From Avena insularis (lineage: Eukaryota; Streptophyta; Magnoliopsida; Poales; Poaceae): 64,000 bases of DNA. This document shows, piece after piece, positions 56,111 through 64,000 of this stretch. The DNA lies in contig CM042694.1 in assembly GCA_023614405.1 (NCBI GenBank), positions 482,209,392-482,273,391 of the forward strand. Direction: 5' to 3'. A program made the translations under genes and the position numbers. The stretch's first letter is position 1. Each line of letters opens with the position of its first letter. Below the pieces are notes generated by a model. It searched no databases. It was not told the origin of the DNA and worked only from the letters and a program-made list of their open reading frames with translations.

Positions 56111-56694
56111 ATGATGGAGTTTGAGCATATGGCTAGTGCTAACCCACTCAGCCACTTTGGGAAGCCTTATGATATTAATAAAAGAGACAACTCCAACAAG
56201 AAGACAGGGGGGTTTGAAATAAATCCTCTATTACTTGGTATTCTACACAAGAAGCAATTTACTGGAGATGAAGAAGATCCTGATCCATATGAGCATATTG
56301 CATGTTTCAAAGATATATGTGGCACTTTCCAATTGACGGGATATACTGCTAATAAGGTAAGGGTTAAACTTTTTAGTCAGAATTTGACTAGTACATCTCT
56401 CTCATGGTATAGATCTCTACCCCCAGAAGCCACTACTACTTGGGATAATTTTGCCTATGAGTTTCTAGCAAAATATTATCCATTATCAAAATCTTTTGGA
56501 ATTAGGCGTCTTATAATGACTTGGAGGAACCGTCCTAATGAACGACTAGTAAGAGCTTATATCAGATTTAAAGATTTACTTCATCTATGTCCTCATCATG
56601 ATTTGCCTGAATGGTATTTATTGCATATCTTTTATGGCAGTTTAATTGAAAACCTAATAAAATTGAACTAGACTCTTTCACACAAGGAGCCTTT
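56111..56694 (+). pseudogene. gag: Element Y gag
   Basis: It starts MMEFEHMASANPLSHFGKPY after the leader. The gag core is clear: DPDPYEHIACFKDICGTFQ, VKLFSQNLTSTSLSWYRSLP, TWDNFAYEFLAKYYPLSKS and RNRPNERLVRAYIRFKDLL. A one-base frameshift near 56655 ends the frame at a TAG, and the reading continues in the next frame (LDSFTQGAFMNLPITKA) into the protease segment. Confidence 0.88.
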
Positions 56695-57894
56695 ATGAAT
56701 CTTCCTATAACTAAAGCTTCGGCTTTACTTAATAGAATTTGTTATCATAGAGTTTCATGGAATTTTGTTCAAGGAAGTGAAGGAGGCGTAGAAATAGATC
56801 ATGATTGTATCCATGACTATAATAAAAAGGGCCATATTAAAGAATCATCTAAAGAACTTTATCTGGATTCAGATCTTGTGTTGCAAGTTGTAAAAGCTTT
56901 TACAGAACACATCAAAGCTCCAAAAGATGGTTTCGTCAAATATGATCCACCGCCCAAACCTAAGAAGAAAAGAGAAGTTAGAGCAACACTGGCCTCCCTA
57001 GAACCAACATATGAGATACCTTTCACTAACACTGCACAGAAGCATATTTTTGAATATGAACAGGTCAAAGCAGTACAGGAAAAGAAGGAAGAGGAAAGTA
57101 ACCCAGAAGTTGAGGAACATCTGGAAGAAACCAAAGATGAAGTGGTAACCAAGGAAGCAATTATGGCTATGTATGCACATTCTAACATAGTTGAACTTGA
57201 TGAAGAGACTTCCGTATTGGTTGAAGGTAAAACAAAGGTAAAAGATGTGGGTAAGCCTATTCTTCCCTGCATATTTAACGAAACCTCGCATTATGTTTTA
57301 TGTGATCTTGGCACCGAAGTTAATGTTATATCTTATGAATTATATTTAGCAATAGAAGAAGAAATAGAACCGGCTACAATTGAAAATACTGATATGACAA
57401 TCATGTTAGCCAATAAAACTCTTAGAATTCCAATGGCAGTAGTTGAAGATGCAACTGTCACAATTGTCAATAAAAACTTTCCTATAGATTTTGTAGTTGT
57501 TGATATGCCAGCTGACACTCTTTTCCCAATTATATTTGGAAGAAACTTTTTGAGTGATGTAGGTGCCAATGTTGATTTCAAAAAGGAGATTGTGTCTCTT
57601 AAGCTTGGGAGAGCAGAAAAAGAATTCCACTTTTCCAAATTTAAAGACAAACCTCCACAAATACAAGAAGAAGAGAAAGAAAAAACTATCGAGGAAATGG
57701 CAGCTCTCTTCTTTAGTAACCAAGAAGAAGCAATAAATGAAGACTTAAATTATGAAGAAATAGTTATGGAGGATAAGTCCCTAGAAGAACTAGAGGGTGA
57801 ATTCGATTCACTTCCCATTATAGGGCCTCCAACTAATGAGGCTTTTGAAGATCCAGAAAAGAGAGGGGACGAGGAATTACACCCCCAGAGTTGA
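56695..57894 (+). pseudogene. pol: Element Y gag C-terminus and protease
   Basis: A ~400-codon open stretch begins MNLPITKASALLNRICYHRV. It has a charged Glu/Lys linker (EKKEEESNPEVEEHLEETKD), then the protease: HYVLCDLGTEVNVISYELY and PIIFGRNFLSDVGANVDF, and a second acidic linker before RT. The loop is Asp-Leu-Gly, as in other Athila proteins. A frameshift at 57885-57895 separates it from RT. Confidence 0.85.
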
Positions 57895-59520
57895 AGACTC
57901 TACCAGATAATCTTAAATACAGATTTTTAGATGATACAAATAAATTTCCTGTTATTGTTAGTGCTAAACTTTCAGGGGATGAAGAAGAAGAACTCATGAA
58001 AATACTTAAGGAGCATCGCAAGGCCTTTGGGTACTCAATGAATGATTTGAAGGGCATTAGTCCCATGATAACCGTCCATCAAATATTCATGGAGGAAGGT
58101 GCTAAACCAGTTGCAGAATTTAATAGGCGACTGAAACCCGAAATGAAGGAAGTGGTAAGAAAAGAAATAGTACGCTTATTGGACGCATGTATAATCTATC
58201 CTGTAAAACAAAGTGAATGGGTAAGTCCTGTTCATTGTGTCCCTAAGAAGAGCGGTTTTACCGTTGTTCCTAATGAAAACAATGAATTGATACCTATTAG
58301 AAATATTGTTGGACATAGGATGTGTATAGATTTCAGGAAGTTGAATAAAGAAACTAGGAAAGATCATTATCTTTTACCGTTCATAGATCAAACTTTAGAA
58401 AGGTTAGCAAACCACACTCATTTTTGCTACTTGGACGGATACTCTGGTTTTCTCAAATAGCTATTCATCCTAATGACCAACTTAAAACAACTTCCATTGG
58501 TCCTTACAGTTTACTTGCTTACCGTCGTATGCCTTTTGGTTTATGCAACACTCCAGCTACTTTTCAAAGATGCATGACTGCTATTTTTGCGGATTTTATA
58601 GAACTGATAATGGAAGTATTTATGGATGACTTTTATGTCTATGGAACTTTGTTTACTAGTTGCTTGGATAATCTCAAAAGAGTTTTGCAGCGTTGCAAAG
58701 AGACCAATCTTGTTCTAAACTGGGAGAAGTGCCATTTTATGGTCAAAGAAGGTATAGTCCTTGGGCATAAGTTAGTAGGTAAGGGAATTGAAGTGGATAG
58801 AGCTAAGGTTGAGGCCATAGAGAGAATGCCACAACCTAGGGACATAAAAGGTATAAGAAGTTTCCTTGGTCATGTGGGTTTTTATAGAAGGTTCATTAGA
58901 AATTTCTTTGGAATACCTAAACCTTTGACTAACCTTCTGCAAAAGGAAGTAAGATTTAATTTTGATGATAAATGTCTTGTAGCCTTTGATAAACTTAAAT
59001 ATGCTTTATCCCATGCTCCTATCATCAAACCACCTATCAAGGATATGACTTTTGACTTAATATGTGAAGCTAGTGATGATGCTGCAGGAGTAACTCTGGG
59101 ACAACATATAGATCATAGATTTAATATTATACATCATGCTAGTAGAACTCTTAATAGTGCTCAAAAGAATTATCCTAAGGAAGAAAGGGGACAATTTGCT
59201 ATATTTTTCTCTTGCGATAAATTTTGTTCTTATATAGTTGATGCAACAGTAAGAGTTCATACGGATCGTGATGGTTTAAAAGAACTCCTTGAGAGGAAAA
59301 ATCATACGCCAAGACTGATCCATTGGATCTTTTACTTCAAGAATTTGAGTTGTGGATTATGCAGAGGCAAGAAATAAGGATCTTGGATGCAGTGTTTATA
59401 TTCGCCCAGCAATACACCAATCTTATTGAGAGGAACTTTAGTCCTGGTGATTTTCATTTATGAGAATTGTTAAATGAACTAAGGTCAACTTCTCCAAAAG
59501 AGAAGAAGTCTTTGTTGTTG
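57891..59520 (+). pseudogene. pol: Element Y reverse transcriptase and RNase H
   Basis: RT motifs: RLLDACIIYPVKQSEWVSPV, RMCIDFRKLNKETRKDHYLL, FCYLDGYSGF (frameshift near 58450), IAIHPNDQLKTTS, MPFGLCNTPATFQRCM and the catalytic FMDDFYVYG, an Athila signature. The thumb has EAIERMPQPRDIKGIRSFLG. The RNase H block reads DLICEASDDAAGVTLGQ, with Glu where the first catalytic Asp (CDAS) is expected. The frame shifts again near 59345, and decayed coding sequence ends about 59520 without any integrase HHCC or DDE motif. Confidence 0.88.
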
Positions 59521-59653
59521 GAGGAGCCTATCATCCCCGACTAAGTAAACGGTAAGTGCAAGGTAAGTGTTCTTACTTAAATAAGTGATTTGTTTTCACA
59601 GATTTTACTTCTAAAATTTCCTTTGAATTCCTCGTGTTTTTCTGAAGTTTTTT

Positions 59654-60092
59654 ACCAACTATACGGGCGCAAATATACGACCAAAGAAAAATCTCATGTC
59701 GTATAGTTGGTCGTTAACCCTCTGTATCTTCTTCATGAAATTGTTTTCAATGTTTGTATCTATACGGTCGCAACTATATGACCGGAGATAAAATTTCGGC
59801 CGTATAGTTGCTCGTTGAACTCTTAGACACGTTTGATTTTTGATGGCTGTATCTATACGGCCGCAACTATACAACCAAAGATAAAATTCCGACTGTATAG
59901 TTGGTCGTTAAACTCTCAGACATTTTCGTTTACTTTTTCGTTTTTTCCGAGATATAAATAAAAAAGGCGGTATTGTCGGTTCCGAGTCATAACTTAACCG
60001 ACCTGGACTCGAGATATTTGGAAATATCTGCCCGGAACCAACTATACGGCCGGAGCTATACTAGCCGCGCCCGTATAGTTGGTCGTTACGCG
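59654..60092. repeat. Four-unit hairpin array in element Y spacer
   Basis: Units start near 59654, 59760, 59853 and 60037. Each opens with (CCAA)CTATACGG-like sequence and closes with CGTATAGTTGGTCGTT-like sequence, so each can fold into a hairpin with 9-13-bp arms. Spacing is about 105, 93 and 185 bp. The array lies just 3' of pol, as in element Z. A TATATA (60199-60204) and a CTCTCTCTCT leader follow. Confidence 0.85.
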
Positions 60093-60198
60093 ACATGCCT
60101 CCTCCAAATCCGCGATTTCTTTCCCTGTTTCATTAAGTTTCTTTTCTTGGGCGAGAATTTGGTGTTTCTCGCGAGTTTTACCGACCTCTGACCCCCCT

Positions 60199-60204
60199 TA
60201 TATA
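60199..60204 (+). promoter_or_regulatory. Internal TATA-like site in element Y
   Basis: TTATATACTGCC follows the hairpin array by about 110 bases and precedes a pyrimidine-rich leader and an ATG at 60254. It could drive the env-position ORF, which element N interrupts. Position-based inference only. Confidence 0.3.
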
Positions 60205-60340
60205 CTGCCAACGTCTCTCTCTCTAATCAAAATCACTAGGAACCAATCTAGCCATGTGCTATCTCGTCCCAGGCCGTGGAAAACCCGTGGGTCTCATTGC
60301 TCCTTCCAGGGACCGCTCTAGCAGCCCGTCCATGGAGAAC

Positions 60341-61619
60341 TGAAAGATCGGTATAAGCGACTAGAGGAGGGAGGGGGGGTGAATAGGCGCTTCTCAATTT
60401 TTAACTACTTTTCAATTTGAGGCTTGACACAAAGTAGGTTCTCTAGATGTGCAACTAAGTGAAAGAACCTAAGTTACAAGCAAGCAAGCTAATAACAATA
60501 AAAAGGAGTAAAGGATAGAAATCACCAAGAGGGGACACGAAGATGTTTTCCGAAGTTCCTTCCTTTTGAGGGCAAGTACGTCTCCATTGGAGGGGTGGGT
60601 GGTACTAAGACCACCAGCGCCACTAAGGCCTCACCCTATTCTCCTGAGCACCCACCTTGTAGCAAGCACATGATCCATTATGCGGTGACCTTGAAGGTGG
60701 CGAACGAAACCTTGTACTAAACCTTGGGGCACTTCTCCACAACTGAATTGGAGGCTCCCAAGATGACCTCAAAGCTCTTACACACGAGGATGAGATATGG
60801 AGGGCGAATTATTCAAGTTACGGTTTCCTCAAATCCTAGAGCAACAACTACTTACACAAATGGTGGGAAAATAGAAATCTCTTTGGTGGAAAGCTAGGAC
60901 TAGGTCTCCTCCCTCAAATCCCCAAAGGGCAACAAGTTTGAGTGGCTAGAGAGGGAGATCTAGGTAGTTGGAGCTCGGCATTAATGGAGGAGAGAGAGTT
61001 GAAGCCGCAACCTTCACTTGGAGAAGAAGGGGGGGTATATATACCCCCCAGAAAATAGATTATACACATTATCAATCACTAACAGTCTCCGGGATTCTAG
61101 GAGAGTCGGGGAGAGGGGCGAGTCTCGGGAGGGAGGCTGGACTCCGGTCAAGACTCCGAAGGGGGTTACTGGGAGCAAACCGAGCCACCCCAAAGACCAG
61201 ACCGGAGACAGCCCTAGAGTCTCCGGGCACCAGCCCTAGAGTCCCCGGTAACCAGGGCCGGAGTCTCCGGCACGACCAGAATCTCCGGGGATGATGCAGG
61301 ACTCTGGGTCTAGCTCCAGACCTAGACACAGAGAGATTGCTAGGGGGTGGAGACTTGCCTGGAGACCTGGCCAGAGTCTCCGGTCCAAGACCCCGGAGTC
61401 TCCGGGCCTGGACCCCGGAGTCTCCAGACCTAGGGGAGGCAGAACTCCAAGCCTCCAATAGGCACCTTCTCTTCATGAAAATTTGAACCCTTCTTCAAAT
61501 ACTAGAACACTTACTTGTGCATTTATACAGATGTACCTGCAATGCTTAGCACACGGTAAAAACTATCATGTGTTGACATCAAACATCAAAACATGATTAG
61601 GGCAGGAAATGCCCTTTCA
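60341..61619 (-). repeat. Element N 3' LTR
   Basis: The 1,279-bp LTR has inverted ends TGAAAG and CTTTCA. It contains the GGGGGGGTGAATAGGCG block near its left end and, at about 61080-61430, at least seven copies or near-copies of GAGTCTCCGG. No gene is supported within it. Confidence 0.85.
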
Positions 61620-62160
61620 ATCTCCCCCTTTTTGGTGTTTGATGACAACACAAGGATTTGCATAATAAAATACAAGCATCAGGTACAAAAGATAGAGAGT
61701 CTCCCCCTCGAAGTGTGCACATACGAGATTTTCATATGACTATAAGTGCACAAATTAAATAAGGAGGAACACTCCCCTGGAAGTTACAAACTTACCCATC
61801 AACAAGGAGATAAGAATTGCTAAGTGATACTCATACCTTTGTACCAATAGGTGTGAATAGATATATAAGAGGATCCAATATGAGGGAACATCATCATACA
61901 TGATATATAAATCCATAGATAAGATATATTCCACATAGTCTTCACACACATCGACACATACCATGGGTCCACACATGATACGAAATAAAGGTCCACAAAT
62001 AAAGCGAGGCAAATAAGAACAAGTCACAAGCAAAAGCATCAAATGAAGAACGAGCTTGTGACTTTCCATGCAAATCCCATGCTACCCAATAGCAACTTCT
62101 CCCCCTTTGGCATCAAGACACAAAAAGGGGACAAGATCTAGACTACACGCCCCAACCGGA
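61620..62160 (-). other. Element N polypurine tract and 3' untranslated region
   Basis: The minus-strand tract CACCAAAAAGGGGGAGAT directly precedes the LTR start (TGAAAGGGC). Two further purine-rich tracts occur (minus strand AGGGGGAGACTCTC near 61697-61710 and GGGGGAGAAG near 62098-62107). No ORF is supported in this stretch. Confidence 0.7.
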
Positions 62161-63690
62161 TCACTCGTCATCCTCGTCCTCCTCGTCATCCTCGTCATCA
62201 CCGGAGCTCGCCTCGGAATCTTGATCATCATCAGGAGAAGGGCCCTTGCCACAGAGAGACGAGGAAGCATCATCCTCAAATATGTGCCAATCAACGGAGC
62301 CTTGAGCCCAAGAGCCATAAGAGAGAGTGTGAGAGATCTGAAGTTGGTCCTGTGCATCACTAGAACCCTCGGCATCACTATCTTGCTCCCATTGGTGAAA
62401 CTTCTTCAGAATCTACTTGTGCCGCTTGTATGCTTCATATTGACCTTTGCGGATATCTATGTTCATGCACAGAAGCATCTTCTCCCATAAGGAGGCCTTC
62501 TTCATTTGCCCCTTCACATACTCATAAGAGAAGAAAGGCAAACGAGCATTGCTGGCATTCTTCCTCCTAGCACGGACCGGGCTGGCAGCAGGGGGACTAT
62601 CCTCCTCATCCTCTCTAATCACATCATCAGGCACGGGAGAAGAATAGCCATGAGGGTCCACAGAGATAGTGGGAGCCTTGCGCTGCAACTGGAGTGGGAG
62701 ATGATCAACAACTCAAAGGCCCTCAAGCGGGGAAGGGAAATCCATCTTTGTAAAGGTGGCAAGCACAAGCCTCATGACATAAGGAGAGTAAGTGGGGGTA
62801 TTCTTCTCAGCAATGTTGATGGCCAGCTCCATGAGGATGAAATACATGACGTCGAGTGGAGTGGAAGGAGCCTCAGGGCCCTCGAGAAACATAGAATGAG
62901 CCAGAGCCATCAGACGAATCAAGGTGGAGAGAATGGTGTCAATATTACCCGCTTGAGGATAGATATTCTCCCGGAACATGCAGATCACAATGTGGAAGGG
63001 TGGCCTGAGGTTCCTTGCTTCACCAAGGGCACCATGCTTGTTGTAGAGAGGAGCAAGGGGCTTCTTTGAATACTCAAGCCCAGACGTCTCATGAATGCGA
63101 AGACCAACCGGGGCATTCCTTCCCTCAAAGGGATACTCCAAGACCTCAGCAAACTCATTGATGCTGGAGTGACAACGAACCTCGCCAGTCATCCATGTCA
63201 TGGGAATCTCATTCCCTTCACCAAACACAAGTGTAGCAAAGAATTGATGCACAACCTAGACATTGTAATCCCGCTGAAACTCCATGAGAGGATGCAACCC
63301 AAGATTCTCGGTGATCCAGAGGGCGTCAGAGAAATAGGACTTGCTGTTCATGAAGGCAAAGTCAAGAGGATGCTGTGGGCAAACGGGCTTCTTAGCTGAC
63401 AGATTTTCATAAACCTCATGCATGATCAAGTACTGCTCATGCCTCTAGAAACGAGCATCAGGACTGTTGGAGGGCATATCATAGAGCGGCTGCCTCCTCA
63501 TAATGCGGAAATAACTGGTGCTCATCTTCTTGAGTGTGGTGATGCTGTCAAAACTCCTTTTCTTGGCAAGTTCCTCACGATGTAAGTGCTCTTCCTCATG
63601 CCTCTGCAGTGAAAGAATCTTCTTGTTCTTGGCCTTTTCAACAATCTCCTCACGACTGTCATATGGGTGCTGCTTGGTCTACTTAGACAT
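62161..63690 (-). pseudogene. Element N ORF3 between pol and 3' LTR, 509 codons, unknown function
   Basis: One frame runs from ATG at 63690 to TGA at 62161 (510 codons including the stop) with no indel, broken only by five internal stops: codon 4, and the stops at 63445-63447, 63256-63258, 62713-62715 and 62413-62415. The N-terminus is charged and helical (EEIVEKAKNKKILSLQRHEE). Then come STSYFRIMRRQPLYDMPSNS, HQFFATLVFGEGNEIPMTWM, RPPFHIVICMFRENIYPQAG and a Pro/Arg-rich linker, ending in an acidic tail of Asp/Glu runs. It sits in the env position, but I see no signal peptide or membrane segment. Confidence 0.7.
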
Positions 63691-63870
63691 CTTGCAGGGG
63701 TTGCCCCCATAGTTCGGAGTCTTGGACTTGGTGCGAAGAGGGTGAGAGCTATCGGAACCACCTGCACACATAGGCAAGAAGGCACGAAACACCAACAAGA
63801 AATGAGTTTTGCACATCCTGGAGAGTGAGGGTGGAGAAGGAATGAGAGCATGATCCAAATCAGAGGAGTA

Positions 63871-63952
63871 CCCCCGGAGTCTCCGCTCACACGCCCTGGA
63901 GTTTCCGGGCAGGGCCGGAGTCTCCGGTCAAGGGGACTGGAGTCTCCGGCCT
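63871..63952. repeat. Cluster of GAGTCTCCGG motifs upstream of ORF3
   Basis: Four copies or near-copies (CCGGAGTCTCCGC, TGGAGTTTCCGGG, CCGGAGTCTCCGG, TGGAGTCTCCGGC) occur within 80 bases. The same motif repeats in the LTR of this element at 61080-61430. Confidence 0.8.
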
Positions 63953-64000
63953 AGAAACTTGGCGTGAGGAAGAAATCGAGGGGAAACTGCACCCAGACAA

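Larger units (their letters stand above)
54585..60340 (+). mobile_element. Athila-type gypsy element (Y) lacking integrase
   Basis: It has a 5' LTR (54585-55999), an Athila-type primer-binding site, gag, protease, RT and RNase H on the plus strand, and a spacer with four hairpins. The integrase region is missing: RNase H is followed within ~150 bases by non-coding spacer. The right part is cut by element N at 60341. CATAT (54580-54584) is the expected 5-bp duplication, to be found again beyond the window. Confidence 0.88.
60341..64000 (-). mobile_element. SIRE/Maximus-type copia element (N), 3' part
   Basis: The 3' LTR (60341-61619), an AAAAAGGGGGAGA polypurine tract on the minus strand (61620-61634) and an ORF between pol and the 3' LTR are visible. 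Pol and the 5' LTR lie beyond the right edge. The polypurine tract and the extra ORF fit the SIRE/Maximus group. AGAAC (60336-60340) is the expected left duplication. Confidence 0.8.

Noticed and set aside
60968..61476. Overlapping plus and minus reading frames of 70-134 codons
   Set aside because: They are produced by the Pro/Ser/Gly-coding GAGTCTCCGG repeats in the LTR of element N.

Overview
The window is intergenic DNA from a large grass genome, most likely a pooid cereal (Triticeae or a close relative). The family names rest on recall of grass repeat families, not on a search. It holds one recognisable host gene piece, the last exon of a glycosyltransferase family 92 (GT92) gene (1178-1523, + strand). 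Nearly everything else is transposable-element DNA, with LTR retrotransposons nested several levels deep.

Left flank, 1-6290: an array of five ~87-bp repeats, a Stowaway MITE, the GT92 exon, a LINE 3' tail, a ~465-bp foldback element, a SIRE-type LTR remnant, a second Stowaway MITE and half of another MITE.

Nested block, 6291-47023: one Angela/BARE-like copia LTR (antisense, about 1.68 kb once reassembled) is split into four pieces by three insertions, each with a perfect 5-bp target-site duplication. They are (i) a 13.9-kb Tat-lineage Ty3/gypsy element at 7277-21203 (duplication AACAT), (ii) a solo Athila-type LTR at 21619-22908 (TCGTG), and (iii) a non-autonomous Athila-like element at 22995-46816 (ATGCC). 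The 5' LTR of (iii) is itself split by a 17-kb Tekay/Del chromovirus (24133-41166), whose 5' LTR is split by a 5'-truncated L1-type LINE (34974-38629).

Right part, 47024-64000: residual copia sequence with a Stowaway MITE, one CACTA terminus, a non-autonomous Athila-like element Z (gag/protease ORF, spliced env-position ORF, 3' LTR) carrying a Cassandra TRIM with a 5S-rRNA-like core in each LTR, an Athila element Y (gag, protease, RT, RNase H, no integrase), and the 3' LTR and ORF3 of a SIRE/Maximus-like copia element N that runs off the window.

The most notable items are: a seven-exon gene in antisense inside the Tat element; the Cassandra TRIM; a four-unit hairpin array at the same place in two different Athila-like elements, with arm sequences that differ but stay complementary; an extra leader ORF in the chromovirus; and decay dominated by in-frame stops at Gln/Trp codon positions. 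No element here looks able to make an intact polyprotein. I see no bacterial genes, CRISPR arrays or tRNA genes.
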